From the NCBI GenBank assembly GCA_027596075.1, contig JADGJC010000077.1:85725-149724 (forward strand): a DNA stretch of 64,000 nt. The letters are read 5' to 3'. This document shows positions 33,852-44,889 of this stretch, one piece after another. Within the stretch, counting starts at the first letter, position 1; each line of letters begins with the position of its first letter. Source of the DNA: Rhizophlyctis rosea (Eukaryota; Chytridiomycota; Chytridiomycetes; Rhizophlyctidales; Rhizophlyctidaceae). The position numbers and the translations under genes were made by a program. A model generated the notes under the pieces. The model worked only from the letters and a program-made list of their open reading frames with translations. It did not search any database and had not been told where the DNA came from.

Positions 33852-35471
33852 ATGTCCACCCCAACTCCCCGCAAACCCACTCTATCCCCCCTAACCGGCG
33901 CCCGCGGCCTCGCAGCCCAAATCGTCGCCCTAGGCCACATAATCCGCTACTTCATGCCCACATACGCCGAAGTTCAATCAGGCCGCTATCCCGCGCTCCT
34001 CTTCTCTGTCAACAACCTTACTGCTGTGTCGCTGTTTTTTGTTATATCGGGGTTTACGCTTGTTGTTGTGTATGATCGGGATGTCAAGAGGGAGGCTGGT
34101 GGGGAGGTGGAGCGTGGGGAGGGAGAAGGGGATGATAATGGAAAAGGGAAAGCGGTGGGACCGTTAACATCATGGCCGGAACGAAAATCCTTCTTCATCA
34201 AACGTGTTGCGAGATTGGCGCCAGTTTACTACCTTGCGCTGTTGTTTGGGATTCCTAGTATGATTGTTTACATCCCCGTATGGGTAAGTTCACCATTACC
34301 AAATCCCCACCCCTCTCCCCTCATCTCCACTCCTCGCTAACTAAAACTATCTCAGGAATTCTACTTCATCCCCTCCACACTCCTCATGCTCCAATCCCTC
34401 ACATATTACGGCAACAGTTGGGTCGGACCGCTGTGGTCCGTTTCGGCTTTCATCCCGCAATACATCCTCTTTGTTTTCGTACTTCATCGTATGCGTACAC
34501 ACTCCAACCGTACACTCGTTGCTATTATACTGGGGTGTTTCGTCCTCTCCGCGGTGCTTGCAATCGTGTGGTGTATATTCTTGGGAGGTTTTGTCCTGTT
34601 TCTGCATTATTTTGGGATATTTAGATTACCGGTTTTTGTGACGGGAATGTGTTTTGGGTTTTTGGCGAAACGAGGCATCGCGCCACCGCACCCGCATATA
34701 TGGGTCGAACTCGGGTCCTTGATCCTCTTAGCCGACATCATAGCCGGCGGACTCCTCGGTTGGGCGTGGCAATACAACTTCATCATGCAGTTCCTCCTAA
34801 CCCCTATCCAAGGGTTTTGGGTACTGTGTCTGTCGCAGATTGAGCCGGGGAAGGGACCGACGTCTTGGATCCTGACGACGAAAGCGGCAAAGTTTTTGGG
34901 AGACGTGTCGTATGCGTTTTATTGTTTGCATTGGCCGGTGTTGCAGTGGACTTGTTGGATGGTTGCCGGGAGTTTTTGGGGGGTTCCGATTTATTTCTTT
35001 AACGGGGACGGACAGGTACGTGAACTAATCACACACCCTCCTCGCTTGGTTTTACGTCACCATCTTTTACGTCCATGATATATAATGTACTCAATCTCAC
35101 GAACCTCCTTCCAACCTACCAGGCCGCGGGGGCGCGCGCCGGCCGCCCCGCCGCGCGGCGACGNNNNNNNNNNCTCCCCCCCCCCCCCCCCCCCCCCGCG
35201 CCAACAACAGTACCACTTCTTCACACCCTCTGCACTCCCGCTTCTTATCATCACCCCGCTCGCCGTAGCAACGGTTGCGCATAACGTGCTTGAGAAACCT
35301 GCTCGTCAGACGATTAGGAAGAAAGCGGATGTTCCGACACCACCGACGGAAGCGGGAGGGAGGGAAGAGAGTCAACAGCCTGAGCTGGCTCAGGTTGTTG
35401 TGTCCCATGATGATGTGGGTGGGGTTAAACAGAGAGGTGTCGGGGAGGGGGAGAGGCAGGTGGAGGGGTGA
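33852..35471 (+). CDS. Acyltransferase 3 (OafA/YrhL-type) integral membrane protein
   Basis: Exon 1 is 33852-34283 and exon 2 is 34356-35015 (intron 34284-34355, phase 0). A third exon is cut by the gap at 35164-35173 and ends at TGA 35469-35471. The N-terminus has the family opening LTGARGLAAQIVALGHI, with the conserved Arg and His of acyltransferase-3 proteins. FFVISGFTLVVVYDRD and the loop KSFFIKRVARLAPVYYLAL follow, the latter matching 'F...R..RI.P.Y'. About nine hydrophobic helices are visible, with KFLGDVSYAFYCLHWPVLQ near the end, another family hallmark. After the gap: a last helix, NVLEKPARQTIRK, and a polar tail. These enzymes move acyl groups onto sugars or lipids at the membrane. 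The substrate is unknown. Confidence 0.88.
35120..35190. other. Assembly gap (10 N at 35164-35173) in GC-extreme sequence
   Basis: The gap lies between a GC-only patch (35121-35163, CGCGCGCCGGCC-like) and an almost pure C run of about 23 bases. The GC-only patch is unlike the gene around it and may be an artefact. The gap hides part of the last intron or exon of the acyltransferase. Confidence 0.9.
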
Positions 35472-38139
35472 AGGGGTGAAGACGGGTTGGGTTCATGTGT
35501 ATATGAAGATTTCTACTATGTTATATATCGTTTCTCGATTGATACCCGCAATCTATAGATTGCTTCCCGAAAGCAAGTGATTGACATGCCGTAAACTGAT
35601 GATCTTGTACTGGATTTGGCACCTCCCCGTTGTTCATCCCGAGGCATCGCCAGTGGCATGGCGAAAGAGGGGATGTGGGATAAGCCATGGGGCAGGGCAG
35701 TTTGGAAGCGTGTGGTTGGCAGATTTTGCATTCCTTGGTGAAAGATGGTGATTTGGGGATTTCAACAAATATAATGTTCTGAAGGTGGCATTGGGGAAAT
35801 TCATATCGTTCTTTGTCTGTGGGCGCGCTTTTTCCGGGCCAGCATGAGGAAAGGAATGAAGGATGACAGTTACTGATGGCGAGATATTGGGGGAGGGTGA
35901 GGAGTGGTGCAGGATAGTAGGACGGCGAAGTTGGATGGGCACGTCAGCGGGACAGTGGAAGATGGGGCAAGTTGTAACCTACACGTCAAGATGTGCACTG
36001 AATTGAACCATTTTGCCAGGAGGGGAGTGGACATGCCAATTGAGAAGCAATGGTCGGAAAACGACCATCGAATTCGCAAGAAGTACATCGTCTTTAGGTG
36101 TCAAAAAGATAAATCAGTTGGGTGCAGAAACGCACTTGCAAGTTAGGAGCGATTAGGTACGGACATTCGACGATTTTATTTGTCAATTTGACATTTCGCT
36201 GAAGACGTTGAATCGATAAAGTCACCAGTGGCACAGATTGTGATGTTGACGTATTTAGTTGCACCGACATCGACTGCACGTTTAGAAGCTTTTGATAATC
36301 GTCCCGACCCTGTCCGATCTTGCGCATCCTGGCATGTTGAGCGTGCTGCAGTATATGACAGCGCCGACAATTTTCCGTCACGGCCGATAATCCATTTATG
36401 AGATAAACCAAATCGTAAGCAACAATCGGAAGTGAAATGCTGAAACGGGCCCAAGGTCAGTAAGATCGACCAATTTTGTTAGTTTAATATGACCAGCCAC
36501 AAGGTCTGGCCTGGCGAGCCCTTGTTTCTGACGGATGCGGCGGTAGCCGATATTGGGGCTCTGAGTTGAGGACCATGACGCACTATGGTTGGAGCACGGC
36601 ACATATCGGCACGCTCTATGAAGCGCTCTGGTTGAGCTGTATGCAACCAGAGCGATATCTTTCGATGGGCGGTACGTTCTACACTGATGCTGACGGAAGG
36701 CCGACCGATGTTCTCAAGGGAATGGGCGCTGACGGTCAATGTGTTCTCAGAATGTATAGGACTTTTAGAAAGTACAGAGTTCCAGTGGAGAGACGGATGA
36801 TTTGGATACGTTCCTCTTCTGCCTAATCAACTCAACTGAAGTTCCTTCAGAAAAGGTTGTCATCACTTTCCACCACGGGACCATTTATCCACTTATCCAT
36901 AAACTTGAACATCAAAGTGTGGTGTGGTTGAAGGCAATCGCCGGAATTGGAGTGGCGGAGGAAGCCAAGATGTTGTTCAAAAGCAACACATTGCACGACA
37001 TGTGCCCAGCTGTCGGATATAGTACACACTTATGATATTATACTACATTGACCACATGCATCGCGTGGGATGTCGGATCATTTGGTGGTGCATGCTTCGA
37101 CAGAATTGGTCAAGAAGGGCCGAAAAAGAACTCCAAATTTCCATATTGAATGTGCTCCGAAGTCAGGTTGCACCAAGCCTCTCTGATCGCGGAAGGTGAA
37201 CGGTCTGTTAGGGGAGCCAAATGTTACGCAAACGCCTGACGTGGGTAGAATCAGGAGAATGCGCGGAACGTTCTTGCCAGCAAGGTTCCATCTGGAAAGT
37301 TGCCGCTGCAGCTCCGAGTCATAGCACACCAAATCGGAAGACATTAGCGTCGTACAACGCCTGCAAGCCCGATTCGCTGTCCCCGAATTGTCAAATTTTC
37401 GGGACTGTTGGATATATAGTGAAGGAAAGCTGGTGACGGATCGGACAATGAACGTGATGAGACACCGATGCAGCCCAGGCGCAGCACTGAACAAGCGCGA
37501 TGCATGCCTCACCGCATGGCGAACACTTGCCCCCACACGCTTTGCCTTTGCGACTGATGGCACCAACACTCTGCAGCTTGGTGCTTGAGGATGACGCAGA
37601 CTTTGCTGCAATGTTCCACCTTTCCGGAAGTGGAGGAACATTCAACTCATGTGGGACTGTTGCATGCTTCTCCTGTTTTTGTGGAGGCAAATAGTCTGAA
37701 TTTTGTGGGTTGATATTCCAGAGAAGCTTTGACAAACAATCCAATCCGTTGGTCATGCTGCCGGCTGGATTTTGATGGGCAAAATGAGTTGAAGTAACGA
37801 AAACCAATGCCTCATAGGCTGGAAAATCCTCAAGTGGGTGCTTTTGTGCCTCGAACCTGGTTGAATGCGGCATACACCAAGTGAGGCGATGCTGAGAATG
37901 ACAGCGCCCTTCACCAAAAAGAAGGGGGGTTACCAAGAAATTCAGTCATTTTTGTGCGGCAGTTGTTGCTTTTCGGAAGCGCAGATATCTGTCTCGGAGT
38001 TCCCGTCTCCAAACCCCACATCCGCTTCTGCATTCGCTCATTGAAATATAAATACCCGGTGTGCCCCAGAAACGTTCAGTCATCCATTCAGTAAAGTGGT
38101 CGTCATCATACCTGTTCATACCAAGTTACTACAATCAAC
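35472..38139. other. No recognised gene; two weak ORF clusters
   Basis: About 2.7 kb. On +, 36566-36826 and 36802-37035 overlap by a frame change and read moderately like protein (GRPTDVLKGMGADGQCVL; VVITFHHGTIYPLIHKL), perhaps a decayed gene. On -, 37391-37936 is a 181-codon frame containing Cys-rich GGKCSPCGEACIALVQCC. Neither matches a family I know. The last 100 bp are the promoter and leader of the AA9 gene, with a TATAAATA-like element at about 38048-38054. Confidence 0.35.
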
Positions 38140-39349
38140 ATGAAGTCTGCTATCCTTTCCGCTCTCCTTTGCGCTGCTGGTGCGGCTGCTCACGCCACCA
38201 TCCAAGAGGTCACCATTGGGGGTCAACCGCAGGGCGCTCAAGTCGGCATCCGGTTCCCCAGTCAAAACAAAAGTGAGTGAATCAGGACATGTGGCCATCT
38301 CTCATGCTCAGGACTAATTGCTACACTTCAGACAACCCCGTCACCGATGTGAACTCCAGCTCCATGACTTGCAACCTTGGCACAAATAACTCTAAGAAGT
38401 TCACTGTTTCCGCTGGCAGCTCAATCACTCTCCGCTGGTGCCACAATCAATACACCGGCGGTAGCTGCACTGGCGACGAGCCCGTCATTGCCGACTCCCA
38501 CAAGGGTCCCCTTATGGCCTACATGGCTCCTGTTAGCGACGCCACCAGCTCCTCTGCCCCTACCTCTGGCTGGTTTAAGATATACGAAGATGGATTGTCT
38601 GGGGGTCGATGGGCTGTCGACAAGCTCATCTCAAACGGTGGTCTCTACACTGTCACTATCCCCTCTTGCCTTGCCCCTGGTGACTACCTTTTGCGCGGTG
38701 AACGTAAGTTGCTCAATAGGTGTGGATATTCCCCTGATACGGAATTATCAGCTGACAAAACGTAATTCCATATCCAGTTATTGCCCTCCACAACGCTTAC
38801 AGCCAGGGCGGAGCTCAACTCTACAATGAGTGCGTCCAACTCACTGTCACTGGAGGTGGCTCCACCACATTCTCAGGCGTCAGCTTCCCCGGTGCCTACA
38901 AGGCCACCGACCCCGGAATCTTGATCAACATCTACCCCACCCCCTCCAGCTACACCATTCCCGGTCCTCGCCCTGTCTCCTGCTCCGGTGGCTCCACCGG
39001 CGGCAACACTGGTAAGTACCGCGTGCATGTTGAAAAGACCTTTTTGGTGAATGATGTAGTAACATCTGTGTGTAAAAGGCGGCAACCCGACCACCACCAC
39101 CCGCACCACCTCCAGCACTGCTCCCCGCACCACCACTACCACCGTCTCCAGCGGTGGCGGTTCTGGCAACTGTGGTATGTTCGGGTCGTTCAATGTCTGT
39201 CCATTGTGCGTCTCGCTGACAAACGATGTTTTCCTCCCCCAGCTGCTAAGTACGGCCAATGCGGTGGCCAAGGTTTCTCGGGTCCGACTTGCTGCCAGTC
39301 TGGTTCGACCTGCAAGGTCTCCAACCAGTACTACTCTCAATGCTTGTAA
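38140..39349 (+). CDS. AA9 lytic polysaccharide monooxygenase with C-terminal CBM1, 313 aa
   Basis: Five exons (38140-38272, 38332-38703, 38778-39011, 39079-39174, 39243-39349) join in phase; every internal junction has the same phase (one base carried). Residues 1-17 are a signal peptide, and cleavage leaves His18 as the N-terminal half of the copper histidine brace (HATIQEV). His101 (DSHKGP) is the second brace ligand. The motif [16 protein letters not shown] carries the conserved second-sphere His and Gln and the axial Tyr. A Gly/Thr/Ser-rich linker leads to a CBM1 ([15 protein letters not shown]...SQCL) encoded by the last exon. AA9 enzymes oxidatively cut cellulose chains with O2 or H2O2, secreted, and CBM1 binds crystalline cellulose. 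Fully intact, and strong evidence for a fungal plant-biomass degrader. Confidence 0.95.
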
Positions 39350-39639
39350 ACATTCTTTGTACCTGCGAGCTTTAATAAATAAGTCCCCACTGCGTTGATC
39401 GCAGACGAGGGTGCTCTTGACAATTTGACCCCAGCACCATTGAATTTCATCGCGCGCTTGAATTTCATCAATCTACTGTTCCTACTTCGCATCCTTACGT
39501 GTTCAAGTATGCACAAGGATTGAGCATTCGATATGCTCTGGGCCTACATATATACAGGGCTACATATACAGTTCTACACTTGCCACCCGCGATCTTCTAT
39601 CTACTCTATTCCTAGGTTCGCCCATGGGATGCAGAAGCC

Positions 39640-39999
39640 CTATACCATCCAGATCCAGCCCATCGCGAATGCCAGTCCACCCCACAACAATTGACTGATA
39701 GTTCCGTCAACATGCAAAACCCTGGCTCGCCCAACGGGCGAAGTGGTACTGGGCACCTGAGTCATTGTTGCCGTAGCCGTCGCGGTATTGTGGGACGTTG
39801 CCCTGTGAAGAGGCTGACTATTCTGATTTGTACCATTGGATGAACCATTCCCACCCTCAATGCCACTAGCTCTACCATCCGAAGTATTTCCCGTGCTTGC
39901 ACCATCTTCACCACCAATGATCCTGCTTTCATTGGTTCCTGAACTACGTATTTCCTTCATCACATTCTTGGACTGTGCAACATAATCCTGTCCAATCAT
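39640..39999 (-). pseudogene. Second 3' remnant of the surface glycoprotein family
   Basis: A 119-codon frame with no signal peptide, made of Gly/Ser/Asn/Thr-rich sequence (GGNGSSNGTNQNS, TATATATMTQVPSTTSPVG) and ending in a hydrophobic GPI-type tail (LLWGGLAFAMGWIWMV). The end resembles copy B (TTTTPVGARI...MLVWAFGIA). It has the stalk and anchor but no Cys-rich ectodomain. Low complexity makes alignment weak, so this is less certain than the remnant at 30.2 kb. Confidence 0.55.
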
Positions 40000-40167
40000 C
40001 GGCTCCTCTGAGTTGTAAAAGTTGTTTACCTGCAGTTGTGTCCCACCTCATACAGCACCCATTTGGTGCTACCAAGAGCGCGTTGGAACTTGGCGGGTTT
40101 AGTCCGCGACGAACACTCGGTAACTGATCAGTTTACTAGGAGTCTAGGACCCTGGGGATTATTAGAC

Positions 40168-40602
40168 GTGTTCAGATATGGACCAAGTTTGGCCTAAAAT
40201 CCTAGGCCCAACTTGGCCTGGCCTAGGAATCCGCTTTGCGTCCACAAAGGCTGGGCTCAAGGCCACAATTTCAGGGGCCTAGGAACTTAGTAGGACGCGT
40301 TTCAGAGGTGTTCAGATAATGCAGCCCTAGGCCCAGCCCAACCAAAAGCCTTGGGAGTGAACCTAACCCTAACCTACAGAAAGGTAGGCATGCTCTGAAC
40401 CACTACGCTAACGCAAGTGCTTATCAACTCAAAGTAAATCTTCACCAACATTTTTAAGCCCCATTTGGACTTGGCGGATTTTGCCATTCGGAGATGAGTA
40501 TTACACAATCGCAGCACGGAATTGACCAAAACTGAGGGGAAATGGCCCAGGCCCGACCTAAGAATTTTGGCCAAGTTGGGCCTAAATCGCATATCTGAAC
40601 AC
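40168..40602. mobile_element. 435-bp inverted-repeat (MITE-like) element
   Basis: The left end reads GTGTTCAGATATG (40168-40180) and the right end is its exact reverse complement (40590-40602). Imperfect inverted similarity continues inward (TTGGCC/TAGGCCCAACTTGGCC motifs). A third partial copy of the end, GTGTTCAGATA, lies inside at 40308-40318 in direct orientation. The element has no coding capacity. I see no convincing target-site duplication in the flanks. Confidence 0.7.
40348..40414 (-). repeat. tRNA-like (SINE-type) internal promoter inside the inverted-repeat element
   Basis: On the minus strand TAGCGTAGTGG (40400-40410) matches the RNA polymerase III A box. GGTTCACTCC (40354-40363) matches the B box, with about 36 bases between them as in tRNA genes. 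A CCTAC/GTAGG stem sits where the anticodon arm would be. It lacks proper acceptor-stem pairing, so it is a tRNA-derived promoter rather than a tRNA. Confidence 0.6.
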
Positions 40603-41020
40603 ATACATTGTTTCGTTGGAGTTCTGACTCCAGGTCTCCAGGTGGAACATATCATCTGAATGATCTATTCAACTACTCGTAAAATTTGATGAACATAATC
40701 TGTATCTCGCATTCAAAATGCGAACCTGGCATCGTCCGCTCCAAGCATTCATGCAATGAAGTGACCCAATGCAATTCATATATTGCATTGATTTATGTAC
40801 AAATTGATTTACGATACAGGTGATTGCTATTTGCTACGGAAATGCCTTATCTACAGGATTTTACATATTATGAATTAAGAATTGAAAGCGGGGTGACGTG
40901 CGGGTCTGCTTTCAAAAGCCGGATCAGGGCGAACGGCGGGGTAGTAGGAAGACCAGTACAAGGCCGACTTGCGCGTGGGAATTGATCAATACTAAGGGAT
41001 TGATCTCCACCCCTGAAGTT
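40603..41020. other. No gene; AT-rich 3' flank of glycoprotein copy B
   Basis: 418 bp of AT-rich sequence with no supported ORF. Confidence 0.4.
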
Positions 41021-42148
41021 CTATGCGATCCCAAATGCCCATACTAACATGATCGCCATCATGTAGGATGTGATTCGCGCGCCAACGGGCGTTGTTGTTG
41101 TACCGGCGCCTGAGAGGTTTGAGACGCGGCTGGGCGACGGGCTACTGGTAGAACTGAATGACGAAGCTGTGGAAGGCTTTGTAGCACTGCTTTGACTGGT
41201 GCGGCCCCCATCAGCACCACCGACACCGGCACCCCCGGAATTCGCAACTTCCCCACCACTGCTCCCTGTGGGAACATTCGGTGAATGTGAGGAGCTACTG
41301 CCGCCGTCACTGCTGATGGTAACAGTATTTGTCGACACCGGACCCGTATTGATCATTGGATCCCCACTCATTGCAGAGCCTAGCATGGGCATGGTAGAGG
41401 TCGCCAATGGGCTTGTATCCGTTGGAGAAGGCACATTGGTCGTGGTGGTAATCGGGGACGCAGGTGATGTGGGCAAGGCGGGAGTGGCGGATGGTGGACG
41501 AAACAGGGCTCCTTCACTGTCCGGACGCTGGTCCACTTGCAGTACATTGAAGGTACCCTCATCGTCGAGGCAATGTTGGTCGGGAAAAATCGCCCCCGCG
41601 TATCCCTCTGTTCTCCTACAATCATAACTCATCATTTGGTCGTAACCCGGGCCCGTGTCGTCGCCATGTGCACGCGTCAATTTTGCAATGCATGCGCAGC
41701 TGATGTTTTCCCAGACATTGTAGGCCCATCGGTCGCGGAGAAAGGTAGGGAAGTTGCTTGCATTCGCTGGCATGTTCGTCAAGTATATGGGATCGCCAGT
41801 TTCCGGGTTATTGTACGCAGAAGCTTCATCGTTGAAAAGGTGGCCGACTTCTTCTGTACTCCACCCGCTGTAGTTCGCGAAAGGTGGGATGGTGTTGTTG
41901 TAGATTTGGAAGGTGATGGGGACTATGTAGGTGGAGTTTGGTGTGAGGGGGTGTTTGTTGCAAAGCTTGCATCCGTTGGGTTGATTGTATATGACGTATT
42001 TGGGGTAGTCCCAGCAGCAGGGGAAAAGGTCGGCGAGTTCTATGGCTTGAGACGGGTGGAGCTGGTCAAGGAGGGCGAGGAGGAGGATAGGGAGGACAAC
42101 GGGACAGGAGCGACGGGCCGGCTTTGGCGACCGGGTCTGGAAGGGCAT
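41021..42148 (-). CDS. Secreted, probably GPI-anchored glycoprotein, family copy B, 375 aa
   Basis: Single exon. A basic N-terminus is followed by a hydrophobic leader (VVLPILLLALLDQL) ending near residue 35. The ectodomain has YNQPNGCKLCNKHPLTP, then ISCACIAKL, then MMSYDCRRTEGYAGAIFPDQ and GTFNVLQVDQRPDSEGALF. Each aligns with copy A (YNNPRRCLLCSRVSLDP, LDCACVGRI, YDCRRTEGFGGRILPE, GTFNALHVEQRDGNVGVF). The Ser/Thr/Pro-rich stalk differs entirely in sequence, and a hydrophobic tail (YMMAIMLVWAFGIA) closes the protein. The cysteine framework is conserved while stalks have diverged, suggesting a lineage-specific surface family. Confidence 0.78.
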   Translation of the reverse strand: MPFQTRSPKPARRSCPVVLPILLLALLDQLHPSQAIELADLFPCCWDYPKYVIYNQPNGCKLCNKHPLTPNSTYIVPITFQIYNNTIPPFANYSGWSTEEVGHLFNDEASAYNNPETGDPIYLTNMPANASNFPTFLRDRWAYNVWENISCACIAKLTRAHGDDTGPGYDQMMSYDCRRTEGYAGAIFPDQHCLDDEGTFNVLQVDQRPDSEGALFRPPSATPALPTSPASPITTTTNVPSPTDTSPLATSTMPMLGSAMSGDPMINTGPVSTNTVTISSDGGSSSSHSPNVPTGSSGGEVANSGGAGVGGADGGRTSQSSATKPSTASSFSSTSSPSPSRVSNLSGAGTTTTPVGARITSYMMAIMLVWAFGIA

Positions 42149-42893
42149 ATTGTGGGGACACTGGGGAGGCGGGACGCTAACGGGAGCGGAGTGGGAGGTG
42201 GTAAAATTGACGCAGAGCGGGGGGAGGGTAGGTGAAGAGTCGGGAAGAGCAGAACAGAAAGCAGGAAGGAAAGTCAGAATTTCTCAGTCCCTAGGTCCAC
42301 AACATTGCAAGCTGTGCCACGCAATTGAAGCCAATGACGGTGGACACGATCGTGGTTTGTAGGCTGCTGGCGTAACAGGAAATGAGATTCCCTTTTCTGG
42401 ACCGTCTAGACAGCATTCCAACAAATTAGTTCTTGTATCACCATCCGATTCACCAAGACCCTCGTGTGGGAGGGTGTTGCTTGGGGACATGATGAAGATC
42501 CATACCAACATCGTAGAAACCTGATTGGCAAGATATCCTACGCGATGGGTAGCTGCGGTATAGCTCAGAGCCAATGTCCTTCCTGTGTTCTAGCTTGGTC
42601 CTGGTGGTGATAAACATCCATCTCAGAAGTGATGTCCTGCGAATCAGGTTTTTACGGTCTGAGAGCGCCACAGGTATCATCATGTGGGTCTCAGGTTTGA
42701 CATACATGAATTACCTGGATGGAGGGTCGTGGGCGATGATCATTTTTTCAGGTAACATCGGGGTCATGAATTCCACCTCGGTGAACATTGCATGGTCAGA
42801 AATGGTCAGCATCGCGACTATGGAATTTTTCAAATACAAAGGTATGTTTGATTGAACACGATATCTTGGCAGCAAATCTGGACGTTGCTCAAT
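42149..42893. other. No supported gene
   Basis: 745 bp. A + strand 93-codon ORF (42574-42855) has hydrophobic stretches (SFLCSSLVLVVINI; GGSWAMIIFSGNIGVM) and could be a fragment of a membrane protein. No family recognised. Confidence 0.3.
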
Positions 42894-44889
42894 TTACGCC
42901 TCCTGCGTATCCTTCAGCTCCAGCTTCTCGATATCCTTCTTCCGTTGCTCCGCGGCCGCGAGTTTCTCTTCCTCCGTTAGTTCTGTGTGTTTGTGTCCAG
43001 GCCATTTGTTCAATGCGGCGGGATTGGTTTTTTCGAGGTAGTGGAAGAGGTTGTCGGGTGGGGGGGCGTCGAGGGCCAGGGAGAAGACGGAGGGGTGGAG
43101 GGAGGAAGGGAAGAAGCGTGTTGGGTCCTGTGAAAATATGAGTATTTAGATTGTGAGCGGCAAGGATGTCGATTTCGGCATTGAGACCTCACCTGGTAAT
43201 ACTCGAAATCTCGGAAGATCCTTTCATTGATGAAGCTTGTCCCCGTTTGGGCTCCCTTGAACGGATCATGCACAACGTACGCTTTCCGGTTCTTCTCAAT
43301 ATGTTCCTCCCGAACACCCATCACCAACGCTCTCCCAACAATCTCATACTCCTCGTGCTTCTTCAACACCAACCCAGCCTTGCGTGCCTTCTCCAACATC
43401 CACAACAAGCTAACACTAGGAAGTCCATCCTCAAACCACCCACCACCGATATCCGAATGCTCACCCCTGAACCAAACTTGCTCCCGCTCGACAATGGTAG
43501 GTGGAAGAGGTGTAGGGATATCTTCAAAGAGTGTTGGGGAGAAGAGTTCGCGCGTTTCGTCGATGGCGAGGGCGTGGTAGGCAAAGGGTACTGAAGGGGA
43601 GATTTTGGTATCGTGGAAGGCACAGGAGTCGATTAGTTTGAAGTAGTTTCCGAGACGTTCGATCCAGGAGCCTAGGTAGAGGTCTTTTGGGACGCCGAGT
43701 TCGCCTACGGTGTCGAAGACGCCGATGAACTGCGTGGTGTGGACAGATGTGTTAGGCGTGGTGATCGAAATAGGATGTCGTGAATTTTGATATCAGAGTG
43801 AGAGAATTGGATTGCCTCACCTTCAGGTCAACACTCTCCCAACAGTTCTCCGCCTTAAACTTCTCCCTTTTCTCATCCCACTCCTTCTGTTTGTCCTCTC
43901 CCTGCACCTTTTGCGGTCGCTCCTGGTAAACATCATACGCAGCCTCCACCCGATTCTTGAACTCTTCGTCTGTCAGTCCTTCGGAAACTTTGATAAGGCC
44001 GCAGTTCCGGATGAATCCGTAGAGGGAACGGACGATGGTGGAACCCCGGGAGAAACCGAAGGCGTAGATTTCGTCGTTGGGTTTGTAGGTGCGGGCGAGC
44101 CAGCGGTATGCCTAGGGAGGGTGGTGTGTGAGGTGAAGGGGACTGGGAGGGGGAGAGGGTTGGACTTACGTCTAGGAGTTCGGGATCGATGTTGCCGAAG
44201 AGGCCTTGGAGGAAGTCGTCAGTTTTGTTGTCGCGGCCTGCACCCGGTCCGGCGTGGTAGTATACTAGTTGGTTGTGATCTGCAGGGTTTTGCGTTAGCT
44301 GGATTGTGGTTCAAGTCGATCATCTGCGCTCAAACACCTCGATCACCTGGCTTAATGTCTGATGCACCGGCCAGAAACGCAAGTTTGAAGACGTTCGTGG
44401 GCGTAGCTGCAGACGGAAGTGATTGTTTGAAGTTAGGGAAGCGTTGAATGTCAAATGTCAACCCTGCACCAGCACTCTCATCTTGTTTGTGTTTCCCGGA
44501 TGTCTCTACTCACCAGCTAAATGAGTCGCCTGGCCGCCTTCAGATGGCAAATCCAGACCGGTACACACTGAGCTCCAAGTCCCATCCACGCATACGACTA
44601 AGCGTCTCTTCCCCGGCGCAGTCGGTGCCACGACTTTAGGGATCACATCTTTGGGAAGTGCATAATTATCCGCAGGAGTGTACGATGATGCCTCGCCGTT
44701 TTTGTAATCTTCGGGTAAAGCGGTCTGTTTACGCGTAGGACGTGTCCCGGCGTTGGTGCGACCTTGCGGGTGTGCGTTGGCTGATTGAGTGGATGATGCG
44801 GGTTTGGATTCTGGTGGTTTAGAGAAGGATGACACTGATGATTTGATGTCTGTTGTGAGTTTGGTGAAGAAGGCGTTGACGTTGTCCAT
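42894..44889 (-). CDS. DUF2235 alpha/beta-hydrolase-like protein
   Basis: Multi-exon. The N-terminus (MDNVNAFFTKL, Ser/Pro-rich to about 85) is followed by the family opening RRLVVCVDGTWSS. Further exons carry HNQLVYYHAGPGAG, then EIYAFGFSRGSTIVRSL with the nucleophile elbow GFSRG, then FIGVFDTVGELGVP, then WFRGEHSDIGGGW with the family His/Asp. The C-terminal end is rich in Lys/Glu (EEEKLAAAEQRKKDIEKL). DUF2235 is an uncharacterised hydrolase fold shared by many fungi and by bacterial Tle1-type phospholipase effectors; its substrate in fungi is unknown. No signal peptide, so probably cytosolic. All expected motifs are intact. Confidence 0.88.

Noticed and set aside
34386..35078. 230-codon ORF treated as a separate membrane protein
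   Set aside because: It is exon 2 of the acyltransferase, joined to exon 1 by a clear GTAAGT...CTCAG intron.
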